Of a stretch of DNA of 53,567 nucleotides, positions 33,323 to 42,147 are shown one piece after another. The stretch spans positions 1 to 53,567 of the forward strand of contig VGDO01000014.1 in assembly GCA_016869645.1 (NCBI GenBank), read 5' to 3'. This DNA comes from Alphaproteobacteria bacterium (GTDB taxonomy: Bacteria; Pseudomonadota; Alphaproteobacteria; SHVW01). The position numbers and the translations under genes are program-made. The notes under the pieces were generated by a model. That model was not told where the DNA came from. It searched no databases and worked only from the letters and a program-made list of their open reading frames with translations. How positions within the stretch are numbered: the first letter of the stretch is position 1; each line of letters begins with the position of its first letter.

Positions 33323-34096
33323 ATGGTTGAGGTTCCGGCCATACGTGTCGTCGAACTGCGCAAGAGCTTCGGCACGCTCGACGTGCTGCGCGGCGTGTCG
33401 TTCGACGTTCATCGCGGCAATGTCGTGAGTATGATCGGCGCCAGCGGCTCGGGAAAGAGCACGCTGCTCCGCTGCATCAACCGCCTGGAAACGCCGAGCG
33501 CCGGCGAGGTCTATATCGACGGCGAGCCGATGGGCGCGCGTGTTGGTGCCAATGGCCAGAGCTCGGCGCGGCCGCTGGTCGAGATCAACCGCATGCGGCG
33601 CGATCTCGGCATGGTGTTCCAGCAATTCAATCTGTGGCCGCACATGACCGTGCTCGGCAATGTGATCGAGGCGCCGATCCGCGTGCGCGGCATGAGCCGC
33701 AAGGATGCCAGGGCGTTGGGCGAGGAGTGCCTGGCGCAGGTCCACCTGTCAGAAAAATCATCCGAATATCCGGCGCGACTGTCGGGCGGCCAGCAGCAGC
33801 GCGTCGCCATTGCGCGCGCGCTCGCCATGCGCCCCAAGGCGATGCTGTTCGACGAGCCGACCTCCTCTCTTGATCCCGAATTGACCGACGAGGTGCTGTC
33901 CGTGATGCGCGAACTGGCCGGCCGGGGCATGACCATGATCGTCGTGACGCACGAGATGGGCTTCGCGCGCGACGCATCCGATCGCGTGATGTTCTTGCAC
34001 AACGGGCAGATCGAGGAGGAAGGACCACCCGAGCAGATCTTCGGTGCGCCACGCTCCGAGCGCTGCCGCCAGTTCCTCTCCAAGTACCGGCAGTAG
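33323..34096 (+). CDS. Polar amino acid ABC transporter ATP-binding protein
   Basis: 257 residues of the GlnQ/HisP type. Walker [11 protein letters not shown]-loop [12 protein letters not shown], signature [15 protein letters not shown], Walker [12 protein letters not shown], switch VTHEM, and C-terminal [16 protein letters not shown] as in GlnQ. The start at 33323 follows CAGGGGG; a GTG at 33275 would add 16 residues. An insert of about 12 residues after the ribose-interaction region ([13 protein letters not shown]) is slightly unusual. It drives the two permeases that follow directly. Confidence 0.95.
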   Translation: MVEVPAIRVVELRKSFGTLDVLRGVSFDVHRGNVVSMIGASGSGKSTLLRCINRLETPSAGEVYIDGEPMGARVGANGQSSARPLVEINRMRRDLGMVFQQFNLWPHMTVLGNVIEAPIRVRGMSRKDARALGEECLAQVHLSEKSSEYPARLSGGQQQRVAIARALAMRPKAMLFDEPTSSLDPELTDEVLSVMRELAGRGMTMIVVTHEMGFARDASDRVMFLHNGQIEEEGPPEQIFGAPRSERCRQFLSKYRQ

Positions 34097-34107
34097 GAGC
34101 TGTTCCC

Positions 34108-34809
34108 GTGTCAGACGCTCTGCTCGAGGCGATCAATCCGGCGATGTTCTGGGAGTATCGGCTGGTCCTGATGCGCGGCCTGGCGTTCAACGCCTATGTG
34201 TTCTTTTCGTCGGCCTCGGTCGCGCTTGCCGTCGGGCTGATGGCGGCGCTGCTGCGCGTCAATCGCGCCTGGCCGTTCCGCTGGATCGGCACGCTCCACG
34301 TCGAGCTGTTCCGCAACGCGCCCGACTACATCATGATCGTCTGGGTGCACTTCGTGCTGCCGCTGCTGCTCGGCAAGCTGCTCGGCCAGCGCATCGAGTG
34401 GCCGCCCTTCGTCTCGGCCGTCGTCGCGCTCGGCTTCGTCTATAGCGGCTACTTCGCCGAAACCTTCCGCGCCGGAATTCAATCGATACCTTTGGGACAT
34501 CTCGACGCCGGGAGGGCCTGCGGCATGTCGGAGCGCCAGATCCTGTGGCGCATCGTGCTGCCCCAGGTCGTGCGCCGCATGCTGCCCGAGGCGACCAACC
34601 AGTTCGTCTCGCTGTTCAAGGCGACGACCATCGTGTCGCTGATCGCCGTGCCCGACCTGATGTACCAGGTCTCCATGGTGATCCAGACCGAGATGCGGCC
34701 GCTGCCGCTCTACACCAGCGCCGCGCTGACCTATTTCGCCGTCATCTATGTCGTCGCCGGCACCTTGCGCCTGCTGTCCGAGCGCTGGCGCAACAAGATC
34801 TACGCGTGA
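34108..34809 (+). CDS. Polar amino acid ABC transporter permease
   Basis: 233 residues with about five membrane helices. The EAA-type cytoplasmic loop is visible as GHLDAGRACGMSERQILWRIVLPQVVRRMLP, and the early ELFRNAPDYIMIVWVHFVLPLLL matches the HisM/GlnP family pattern (FRxxP). The gene starts with GTG 11 bases after the ATPase stop. It forms a heterodimeric channel with the product of 34817-35488. Confidence 0.93.
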   Translation: MSDALLEAINPAMFWEYRLVLMRGLAFNAYVFFSSASVALAVGLMAALLRVNRAWPFRWIGTLHVELFRNAPDYIMIVWVHFVLPLLLGKLLGQRIEWPPFVSAVVALGFVYSGYFAETFRAGIQSIPLGHLDAGRACGMSERQILWRIVLPQVVRRMLPEATNQFVSLFKATTIVSLIAVPDLMYQVSMVIQTEMRPLPLYTSAALTYFAVIYVVAGTLRLLSERWRNKIYA

Positions 34810-34816
34810 GCCTGCG

Positions 34817-35488
34817 ATGAGCAATTGGGAACGGCTGGTCTGGAACCAGCGCGAGATCCTGATCAAGGGGCTCCTGGTCACCATCGAGGTCTGCCTGATC
34901 GCCTTCGCCTTTGCGATCGTCGGGGGATTGATCCTGTGCCTGGTGCGCATGTATGTGCGCCCGCTGCGGCCGCTTGCCATCGCGCTCATCGAATTCTTCC
35001 GCGCGACGCCGATCTTCGTGCAGCTCATGTGGGTCGCCTATGTCTGGCCCGAGCTGTTCGGCTGGCCCAACACCTTCTTCACGGCGGGCTGGCTGGCGCT
35101 CGGGTTGCAATCGAGCGGCTACCTGGCGGAAACCTTTCGCGCCGGCATCGAGGCAGTGCCGGCGGGTCACCGCGAGGCCGGCTACTCGGTCGGCATGTCG
35201 CCCTTCCAGGTCTTCCGCCGCATCGTGCTGCCCGAGACGCTGCTGACCGTGGCGCCATCGATCGTCAATCAATTCACGGTCATCGTGAAGTCGTCGACCT
35301 TGATCTCGGTGATAACGGTGCCGGACCTGATGCTCCAGGCGCTCAAGCTCGTCCATGTCTGGTTCGAGCCGATCGAGATCCTGACCGCGACGGCTGCGGC
35401 CTATATCCTGTTCGTGTTCCTCGTGTCGGCAGCCGGGAAGGCGCTGGCCGACTTCCACCGTCGGCGGTTCGGGTTGGCGGCGGCATAG
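34817..35488 (+). CDS. Polar amino acid ABC transporter permease (second subunit)
   Basis: 223 residues, paralogous to the preceding permease. Family motifs: IALIEFFRATPIFVQLMWVAYVW, FRAGIEAVPAGHREAGYSVGMSPFQVFRRIVLPETLLTVAPSIVNQF (EAA loop). The ATG at 34817 lies 7 bases after the previous stop and gives a normal length; the longer frame to 34748 overlaps the previous gene and is unlikely. It completes an ABC system whose receptor is transcribed divergently at 32258. Confidence 0.93.
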   Translation: MSNWERLVWNQREILIKGLLVTIEVCLIAFAFAIVGGLILCLVRMYVRPLRPLAIALIEFFRATPIFVQLMWVAYVWPELFGWPNTFFTAGWLALGLQSSGYLAETFRAGIEAVPAGHREAGYSVGMSPFQVFRRIVLPETLLTVAPSIVNQFTVIVKSSTLISVITVPDLMLQALKLVHVWFEPIEILTATAAAYILFVFLVSAAGKALADFHRRRFGLAAA

Positions 35489-35615
35489 GCGACCGCCTCA
35501 CCGTGAGCTCGTCCAAGGGTAGGCCGCGGATCGCGACGAACTGTCAGGTGGCTAACCGCATTCCACCGGCGAAGTCCTCACCTTCGACAACAATCTCAGG
35601 TTGAGGAATTTGGTG

Positions 35616-36413
35616 TCAGCCCAGCTGCGTCCGCAGCAGCTTGCCGAAACCGGAGATCTCGTCCTTGATGCCGCCGAGGCGCAGCATGTGCCAGGCCATG
35701 CCCTGGTTGGACGACACCATCGGCTTGCCGAGGGCGGCCTCGACCTCCTCGATGATGCCCAGCGTGCGTATGCTCGTACAGCTGACGAACACGCCGTCGA
35801 CCGGCGCTTCGCGGGCGAGCGCGATGGCGGCATCGCGCGTGGCGCGCTCGGAAATCACTGCCACCTTGGCGTCGTCCGCGATGCTGAACGAGCCCATGAT
35901 CGGCACGGAAACGCCGCGCGCCTCGATATAGGCGCGCATGCGGTCGTTGATCTCCTGGACATAGGGGGTCAGCATGGCGACCCGGCGCAGCCCGACCGCC
36001 TTCATGCCGGCGATGGCGCCGGCCATCGGCGAGGAATAGGAAATGCCCGGGCGCACCTTGCGGATCAGCGAGGCGACCTGGTCGTCGCCGATGATGACCG
36101 CGCCGGAGGTGCAGCAGAAGCCGACCACGTCGAGACGCAGGCCGGGCAGGATCAGCGAGGTGCCCTTTTCGACCTCGCCCTCGAGCGCCTTGAGCGTTTC
36201 CGGCGTGATCGTCGTCGCGTTGTAGATGCGGCTGGCATAGGTTGCGACACCCGGCCGGTTCATGACCTGGCGGAACTCGTGCTCGCTCGTTTGGTCGGTC
36301 GCGAGCTGGATGATGCCGATGCGCGCGCGCGTGCCGAGGCCATGGTCGAAGTCGCAGGGGATGTTCGTGCGGTTGATCGGCGCATCGGCCGATTGCTTGA
36401 GGGCGACGCTCAT
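35616..36413 (-). CDS. Asp/Glu racemase-superfamily protein (maleate isomerase-like)
   Basis: 265 residues. The two half-sites of the family each supply a catalytic cysteine: VVGFCCTSGAVIIG in the first half and VFVSCTSIRTLG in the second, about 80-100 residues apart. This fits the maleate cis-trans isomerase/arylmalonate decarboxylase branch, as does MAGAIAGMKAVGLRRVAMLTPYV. The reaction is likely isomerisation, racemisation or decarboxylation of a small dicarboxylate. It lies convergent with the amino-acid ABC operon and separate from the operon at 36513. Confidence 0.88.
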   Translation of the reverse strand: MSVALKQSADAPINRTNIPCDFDHGLGTRARIGIIQLATDQTSEHEFRQVMNRPGVATYASRIYNATTITPETLKALEGEVEKGTSLILPGLRLDVVGFCCTSGAVIIGDDQVASLIRKVRPGISYSSPMAGAIAGMKAVGLRRVAMLTPYVQEINDRMRAYIEARGVSVPIMGSFSIADDAKVAVISERATRDAAIALAREAPVDGVFVSCTSIRTLGIIEEVEAALGKPMVSSNQGMAWHMLRLGGIKDEISGFGKLLRTQLG

Positions 36414-36488
36414 GACGGGCCTCCGGGGGCTGGATCGGTACTGGCGGACATTCTAGTTCAGGTCCGATGCGAGTGAAATGATTCCGTT

Positions 36489-36505
36489 CCCCGCCTTCGG
36501 CGGGG
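36489..36505. terminator. Hairpin downstream of the LIV operon
   Basis: CCCCGCC (36489-36495) and GGCGGGG (36499-36505) form a strong 7-bp stem with a 3-base loop, immediately past the stop of the last operon gene on the minus strand (36513). The run of T expected in a classical intrinsic terminator is not evident, so it may end transcription only partly or be a REP-type hairpin. Confidence 0.5.
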
Positions 36506-36512
36506 GAGGAAG

Positions 36513-39152
36513 TTACGGCGGGGACCCGATCTCAACAGGGATAAGCGCAATCTCGGCGTTCATCACATTGTCGGCGAGCGCGACCGTCGCCATCACGACG
36601 TAGCGACCGGCCGGTAGGCGGGCCGCGAGATCGATATGGAACATGGCATCGTCTCCGAGTGCCGCGGTGTCGGCGAGCACGACGCGTCCCATTTCGTCGG
36701 TCACCACGAACCGGCATTGCGGCGCTGCGCGCCTGCGCACTTCGGGAGCCAGCGATTGTAGCGGCACGCGGGCCAGCCGGTAGTCGCGCTGGAACCGGTT
36801 GAGCGTCTCGATGTCAGCCGAAATCGCCAGGCGTCCGGCGGTCCAGTCCCAGCTTGTGACGAAGCCGCGACGCGGGGTCGCGTAGGCATCGAAGGACCCG
36901 ACGCCGAGCGGATAGGTCAGGTCTCGGAAGGCTTCGAGGACTGCCCCGTTGCGCGACCAGTCTTTGAGGAGGTAGGGGCCGTTGGCCACCAGAAAGTGGC
37001 CGTGGGACTTGACGAAGGCGGAGAGTGCGGCCCAGCGACGGCGTGCCTCCTCGGCGCCGACCAGAGACCGAAGCGCGGCGGGCCGATATCCCTCGCGCTC
37101 GAATTGGCCGACCAGCGTGGCGAGTTGATGGTTGAGCGCGTCGTCGCGCGCGAGATCGAGCCATGGGATGCCGCGGCGCGCGGCCTCGCTCTCGGAAAAC
37201 GCGGCCCAGCCGCGGATGACGGCTTCTTCCATCAGCGCGAGGACATGCCAGGGCACCGTGGTCCAGGGCGCGGCTACCAGCGCGTCGCGCTCCGGATCCT
37301 CGGGCAGGATCCGCGCATAGACCTCGATCGTGAAGAGATCTCGGACGAAGCTGATGTCGCCCACCCGCAAGGTCTTCGACGTCGTGTCGACTGGCAGGAA
37401 GCGCAGCCCGGCCAGGTGGCGGCGCAGCTGCGCGCTCTTGGCATCCACATCGGGATCGACATGCGTATTGCTGCCATCCGCAGCGGCGGACCAGCGGTAG
37501 ACGAAGGCATAGGCATAGGCGATATCGGCAATCGCCATCTTGGTTCCATCGTGGAACGCCGAACCGAGCACCTGAAAGGTCAGCTTGCTGCGGGCTGAAG
37601 TGCCGGGGTCCACCAGGCGAAGTGCGCCGGTCGCGATCTCGGGAAGAACCGCATCCTCCGGGATGGCGACGTCCGCCATCGGTGCCGAGGATTGCGCTGG
37701 GCCACCGCGCTGGACGATCGGCTCGGCGAGGATCGTCAGACTTGCAATGGTGTAGACGACCATCAGCGCCGTTAGAGGTATCTCGGTGCGCAATGCAGCG
37801 CCGCGCGTCGCGAACAGGTCGAGTGCTTTCTTATGCGCCAGGTGAACGGCAATGATATGGCCGACCACGACCGCGCCGACCGCGGCATACCAGGCAAAGC
37901 GCGCGCCCACGACCGCAATGTCGACCCGGTACCCCGCCGTGCCGAACATGTCCCAGCCCCGGCCGAGCGGATCGGACAGCAGGGGAATGATGTACTGGCC
38001 CTGCACCAGCAGGTAGGAGAGGTAGTGCGCGACGTGATAGCCGATCACGATCGGCACCAGCGAGAAGGCAAAATGCCCGGCGAGATCCAGTGTCCCGAGC
38101 CGACCCGAGCTCAGCACGGACATCAGCAGACAGACCGCGAGATAGGCGCTGGCGAAAAGGAGCCAGAAGCCGCCCAGCCCCAGGCTGCGGAGGACCATCG
38201 ATTCGGGATCGCCAAGTGCCCCCGCCAGACTGGCCCACTCCGGCGTCGCGAGAAATCCGTCATAGAGGACGCTTGACAGCAGCAGGAGGATGAGTGCCGC
38301 CGCCGACCGCGAAGCGGCAGGACCCGTGGCGAGACCGGCGCCGAACGGTCTGACGACCAACTCCGATCGCGTCGTTTCACGCAGCTCGATGGGAGCGAAG
38401 CGTGCGACCAGGCCGAAAACCACGCCGAAGACCTCGCCGTGGCGCAGCCAGATATCGGCTCCGAACAGAAACATGCCGATCAGCGTGAGCGCCGAATAGC
38501 CCACGGCAAGGCATGCGATTTGGGCGGGCGAACCCGCATTGGAATCGACGAGTTCGATCCACCCGAGGGCGAACAGCAGTCCGAAGGCCGGCCAGGCGCC
38601 GAGAGCGGCTGGATAGGTCAAGTCGACGGACAGGTGCGGCCGCCGGCCCAGGCGGCGATAGGCTGCCTCGACAGCGGCGAACATCAGCCGCCAGGGATTG
38701 AGCCAGGCCCAGACATTGCCAAGCAGCGCCGATGCCAGCATGACGCCGACCCAGACGATGATCCAGACGAGCGTCGGCGCAATGTTCCGATAAGGGTTCT
38801 GATTGCCGAAGAAGCCTGCCAGCACCACCGCGACGAAGAAGACGAGCGAAGCAGTCGCGATGAGATATCGCACGCCGTCGACGAGCGCTGCTGGAACCGG
38901 CAAGGCGAATTCGAAGGCCGGTCGCGTGCGCGCCTGCCGAACGAACCAGGCCACCAGCACAAAGGTCGCGGCAATCGCCGCCGCGGCTCCGACCAGGTAG
39001 AACGAGAAGGGCAGCGGCAGATCGTAGCGCTGGCCGAAGCCGTGAGCGGCGGCGGGGCCCGGGCCCAGCCAGGCGGTTGCGAGGATGGCGAGCGCGCCGG
39101 GCCCTGCCGTGGATGGCGCGTCGCGCAATCTATCGCGGACGGACCTCGACAT
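36513..39152 (-). CDS. Protein C: multi-helix membrane domain fused to a paralogue of protein A C-terminal part
   Basis: 879 residues. A signal-like helix ends in PAAAHGFGQRYDLPLP, so cleavage could leave His 37 first. Residues about 45-520 hold roughly 10-12 membrane helices (FSFYLVGAAAAIAATFVL, LVWIIVWVGVMLASALLG, FSLVPIVIGYHVAHYLSYLL). From about 540 the protein aligns with the C-terminal part of protein A: AFHDGTKMAIADIAYAYAF, APWTTVPWHVLALMEEAV, FSESEAARRGIPWLDLARD, LVANGPYLLKDWS. A short C-terminal beta domain follows. Function unknown; possibly a membrane-anchored receptor or enzyme. The ATG at 39152 overlaps the cupredoxin gene by 23 bases. Confidence 0.82.
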   Translation of the reverse strand: MSRSVRDRLRDAPSTAGPGALAILATAWLGPGPAAAHGFGQRYDLPLPFSFYLVGAAAAIAATFVLVAWFVRQARTRPAFEFALPVPAALVDGVRYLIATASLVFFVAVVLAGFFGNQNPYRNIAPTLVWIIVWVGVMLASALLGNVWAWLNPWRLMFAAVEAAYRRLGRRPHLSVDLTYPAALGAWPAFGLLFALGWIELVDSNAGSPAQIACLAVGYSALTLIGMFLFGADIWLRHGEVFGVVFGLVARFAPIELRETTRSELVVRPFGAGLATGPAASRSAAALILLLLSSVLYDGFLATPEWASLAGALGDPESMVLRSLGLGGFWLLFASAYLAVCLLMSVLSSGRLGTLDLAGHFAFSLVPIVIGYHVAHYLSYLLVQGQYIIPLLSDPLGRGWDMFGTAGYRVDIAVVGARFAWYAAVGAVVVGHIIAVHLAHKKALDLFATRGAALRTEIPLTALMVVYTIASLTILAEPIVQRGGPAQSSAPMADVAIPEDAVLPEIATGALRLVDPGTSARSKLTFQVLGSAFHDGTKMAIADIAYAYAFVYRWSAAADGSNTHVDPDVDAKSAQLRRHLAGLRFLPVDTTSKTLRVGDISFVRDLFTIEVYARILPEDPERDALVAAPWTTVPWHVLALMEEAVIRGWAAFSESEAARRGIPWLDLARDDALNHQLATLVGQFEREGYRPAALRSLVGAEEARRRWAALSAFVKSHGHFLVANGPYLLKDWSRNGAVLEAFRDLTYPLGVGSFDAYATPRRGFVTSWDWTAGRLAISADIETLNRFQRDYRLARVPLQSLAPEVRRRAAPQCRFVVTDEMGRVVLADTAALGDDAMFHIDLAARLPAGRYVVMATVALADNVMNAEIALIPVEIGSPP

Positions 39153-39492
39153 AAGCCAACGGCGCTCCCTGATGCGCGTGCCCACCCGATTCGCCGCTGA
39201 TGGCATAGAGCGGGAAGCGACCGGCGAGACGGGCGGTGAAGCTGATTTCCGTCGTGTCGCCCGGCTTGATCTCGCGCTCGATGTCATAGCCATGAAGATG
39301 CACTGTGATTGCCCGGTCGCTCTGGCAGAGCAGCCTGACGGTGTCGCCTTGCGCGGCGCGGAGCGTGCGCGTCCCGTCGGTGACGCGGCCGCGCTCGATC
39401 CTGAGCACGAAGGTCAGTTCCTCGGCGTGGATGCCGTCAGGCGCGAACCCCACGATCGCCAGCACGATTGCCCAAAACGGGATTGCGCGCAT
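39130..39492 (-). CDS. Small exported cupredoxin-like protein
   Basis: 120 residues with a signal peptide (MRAIPFWAIVLAIVGFAPDGIHA). The mature 97 residues are all-beta: LRAAQGDTVRLLCQSDRAITVHLHGYD, IKPGDTTEISFTARLAGRFPLY, and GHAHQG near the end, as in cupredoxin-fold (EfeO/CusF-like or Cu oxidase-like) domains. Two HxH pairs (HLH, HAH) could bind metal, but no Cys/Met of a type-1 copper site is seen. It starts 14 bases after protein B's stop and overlaps protein C's start, so it is tightly coupled to both. Possibly delivers or holds metal; unproven. Confidence 0.8.
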   Translation of the reverse strand: MRAIPFWAIVLAIVGFAPDGIHAEELTFVLRIERGRVTDGTRTLRAAQGDTVRLLCQSDRAITVHLHGYDIEREIKPGDTTEISFTARLAGRFPLYAISGESGGHAHQGAPLAYVEVRPR

Positions 39493-39506
39493 TCTTCCAA
39501 GGCCCC

Positions 39507-40631
39507 TCAGGGTGCTCCGGCCTTGATGTCGGAGACGCGGTTGATCATCCAGCCCGGTCCATAGGGCGACGGCAGCAGTGCCGCGTCGCCGACCGCCGAC
39601 CACATGAGACGCCCGAACCTGTCGGTCATACCGGCAATCGGGTTCCAGGCCGCGCCGTGGCGGTCGCTGATGCCGACGGCCAGCCAGCCATTCCAGGGAA
39701 AGTCCTTGAGCTTGGCAGTTCGGAGGAAAATGCCGGACGCGATGCCGTCGAGCCAGTCATACCCGACATTCTCGATGCCGGCGGAGAACTCGGCATTGGT
39801 GTATTCGCGCCTCACCGTGTAGCCGAGCGCCGCAGCATGACAACCCTTGCCCAGCGCCGCCACCAGATCGCGCTCGAGATTGATGCGATCGGCCGGGCTG
39901 ATGTGCCGGCCCGTTTCCAGCCTCTCGATCAGCTCGTCGATCTGCGCCGTCTCGGTATCGGTGCGCGTGACCGCGCCGAGCAGGAGCTGCGCATGAAACC
40001 AGCCGGCACGCAGCCACGGCGGCCCGGACCAGCCGTTCATGGCGTAGGCGCGCGATGCGGTGAGCATGCCCAGGTCAGCCTCGACGATCTCGGCGTCCCA
40101 GGTGGTATCGGCTTGCCATTCCGACCGCAGGAGCGCTGCAGCAACGCGGCTGTCCGCGCGGACCTTGAGACTGCCCATGTCCGGCGCAGCCGACGCTGCC
40201 GCAAGTGCCGCCGCGGCGCGGTCCGCGTGCTGGAGATAGTCGCCATGCATCGGGGTCACGGGATAGGGATGGAACCGCCAGGCCGCGCCACGCACGGCAT
40301 GGCGCTGAATCATCGTGACGATCGCACAGCGTTCCGCCGCGTCGCGGGCATGCGGCGATTGCGGATTGATGCGGACGGCAATCAGGCTGCCCAGGGATTC
40401 GACCGAGCGGACGGCGTCCGGCGGCGCACCGGAGAAGCGAGGCTCGGCGCCGATATAGGCATGAAGCTTTCCGGTCGACAGCAATCCGCCCGCGCGATCG
40501 GGTGCCACGGTTTCGAGCTGGATCTCATGCGGGTAGTAGGAGGGATAGACCGGTAGCTCGTGGCCGCTGCGCGCCACGGTCACGCTGAGCAGGATGGCCG
40601 CCGCGGCGAGATATGTGCCTGGCCTTTTCAT
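39507..40631 (-). CDS. Protein B: exported paralogue of protein A N-terminal part
   Basis: 374 residues with a signal peptide (about 1-22, TYLAAAAILLSVTVARS). The mature part aligns over its full length with the N-terminal half of protein A: GHELPVYPSYYPHEIQLET, LHAYIGAEPRFSGAPPD, HPYPVTPMHGDYLQHADR, REYTNAEFSAGIENVGYDW, KLKDFPWNGWLAVGI, AWNPIAGMTDRFGRLMW, ending at MINRV just where A continues into its second part. No known domain is recognised. It lies 18 bases after livF. Likely a periplasmic partner of protein C, forming together the equivalent of protein A. Confidence 0.8.
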   Translation of the reverse strand: MKRPGTYLAAAAILLSVTVARSGHELPVYPSYYPHEIQLETVAPDRAGGLLSTGKLHAYIGAEPRFSGAPPDAVRSVESLGSLIAVRINPQSPHARDAAERCAIVTMIQRHAVRGAAWRFHPYPVTPMHGDYLQHADRAAAALAAASAAPDMGSLKVRADSRVAAALLRSEWQADTTWDAEIVEADLGMLTASRAYAMNGWSGPPWLRAGWFHAQLLLGAVTRTDTETAQIDELIERLETGRHISPADRINLERDLVAALGKGCHAAALGYTVRREYTNAEFSAGIENVGYDWLDGIASGIFLRTAKLKDFPWNGWLAVGISDRHGAAWNPIAGMTDRFGRLMWSAVGDAALLPSPYGPGWMINRVSDIKAGAP

Positions 40632-40649
40632 GTGTGCGTGCCGGAGCGG

Positions 40650-41369
40650 TCACCCCCTCAGGGCTTTGACCACGTCCTGATTTGCCAGCGCGTCCTTGGG
40701 CGGACCGTGGAAGATGATCTCGCCGCGGTCGATCGCATAGAGTCGGTCGCCGATCCGCGAAGCCGCGCCGAGGTGGGATTCGGCCATCAGGATCGAGACG
40801 CCGAGCGCCTTGATCTTCATGACGGCCTCGGTGAATCGGTTGACCACGACCGGCGCCAAACCCTCGAATGCCTCATCAAGCAGGAGAAGAGACGGCGACA
40901 GCATCATGGCGCGCGCAACCGCGACCATCTTGCGCTGGCCGCCGCTCAGATGCAGCCCCTGGCGCTGCAGCAGTGCCTTGACCTCGGGGAAGACGTCATA
41001 GGCCTGCGTCTCCGGATCGGTGCGCGCGCTGCCGTTGCCCCGTTGTGCCGCCTTTTCGCCCAGCCAGCGGCTGATCATCAGGTTCTCGCCGACGGTCAGC
41101 TCGGGAAACACGCCGCAATCCTCGGGCGAGAAGCCGATGCCGCGCTTGGCGCGTTCGTGCGGCGGCATGCCGGTCAGATCCTCGCCGTGGAACACGATGC
41201 GGCCTGCCTTGAGCGGCAGGAACCCCATGATGCTTTCGATGATCGTCGTCTTGCCGGCGCCGTTGCGCCCGACCAGGCAGACCACCTCCTTGGCGCCGAC
41301 GCTGAGCGAGACGCCGTGCAAGATGTGGGCCGGCCCGCGGAAGGTGTCGATGGCGTTGACCTCGAGCAC
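40650..41369 (-). CDS. livF: Branched-chain-type ABC transporter ATP-binding protein LivF
   Basis: 239 residues. Walker A GRNGAGKTT, signature LSGGQRKMVAVARAMM, Walker B LLLLDEAFEGLAP, and LivF-type IDTFRGPAHILHGVSLSV. It starts with GTG 3 bases after the livG stop, with AAGGAGTG overlapping the end of livG. It drives the HAAT importer with LivG, LivH and LivM. The next gene in the transcript is protein B. Confidence 0.95.
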   Translation of the reverse strand: MLEVNAIDTFRGPAHILHGVSLSVGAKEVVCLVGRNGAGKTTIIESIMGFLPLKAGRIVFHGEDLTGMPPHERAKRGIGFSPEDCGVFPELTVGENLMISRWLGEKAAQRGNGSARTDPETQAYDVFPEVKALLQRQGLHLSGGQRKMVAVARAMMLSPSLLLLDEAFEGLAPVVVNRFTEAVMKIKALGVSILMAESHLGAASRIGDRLYAIDRGEIIFHGPPKDALANQDVVKALRG

Positions 41370-41372
41370 GGA

Positions 41373-42146
41373 TCACTCCTTTCGCGAGAAGGCGTCCGGG
41401 CCGGACGAGCCGAGCAGGATGAGCGCGACCTGCTCGTTGGTTCGGATGGCGTCGGGCGTGCCCTGGGCGAGTACGGCGCCCTGGTGCATCACGACGATGC
41501 GGTCGGAGTACTTGAACACGACGTCCATGTCGTGCTCGATGATCACCGCGGTCAGCCGGTCGCGGCGCACGACCGCGGCGATCGTGTCCATGATCTGTCC
41601 CTTGTCGCGCGTGCTGACGCCGCTGGTCGGCTCGTCGAGGAAGAGCAGCTTGGGCCGCAGCGCATAGGCCAGCGCCACGTCGAGCAGCTTGCGCTCGCCC
41701 TGGGCGAGGTCGCGCGCCAGCTCGTTGCGCTTGGCCGCCAGGCCGAACTGGCCAAGAATACCGTCGGCCTCCGCTGAGACCGCCTCGTCGAGATGAGCGA
41801 GCTTAGCCAGGTTCCGCGTCTTGTCGTCGCGCGAGAAAATCGCTAGCGAAACATTGTCGAACGCGGTCAGGTCATCGAACAGATTGACGAGCTGGAAGCT
41901 CCGGGCGATGCCGGCCTTGACGCGTTCGGGGGCGGTCGCGTGAGTCACGTCGACGCCCTTGAACATGATCTGGCCCGACTCGGCCATCAAATTGCCGCTG
42001 ACCACGTTGCAGAGCGATGTCTTGCCGGCGCCGTTCGGGCCAACGACCGACACGAACTCGCCCTCGTCGATGGTCAGGCTGACATTGTCGACGGCGCGTG
42101 TTTCGCCAAAGTAGCGCTTGAGGTTGACGGTCTCGAGGAGAGCCAT
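41373..42146 (-). CDS. livG: Branched-chain-type ABC transporter ATP-binding protein LivG
   Basis: 257 residues. Walker A GPNGAGKTS, LivG-specific SFQLVNLFDDLTAFDNV, Walker B LLFLDEPTSGVS, switch IIEHDMD. The signature segment reads LAQGERKLLDVALA instead of a textbook LSGGQ, a variant found in some LivG-like proteins. The ATG lies 1 base after the livM stop, with GAGGAGG inside livM, showing translational coupling. Confidence 0.94.
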   Translation of the reverse strand: MALLETVNLKRYFGETRAVDNVSLTIDEGEFVSVVGPNGAGKTSLCNVVSGNLMAESGQIMFKGVDVTHATAPERVKAGIARSFQLVNLFDDLTAFDNVSLAIFSRDDKTRNLAKLAHLDEAVSAEADGILGQFGLAAKRNELARDLAQGERKLLDVALAYALRPKLLFLDEPTSGVSTRDKGQIMDTIAAVVRRDRLTAVIIEHDMDVVFKYSDRIVVMHQGAVLAQGTPDAIRTNEQVALILLGSSGPDAFSRKE

Positions 42147-42147
42147 G

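Noticed and set aside
36513..40631. Proteins B and C considered as one frameshifted copy of protein A
   Set aside because: A complete cupredoxin gene, separate starts, signal peptides and a multi-helix domain lie between the two related parts, so this is an arranged split, not a simple frameshift.
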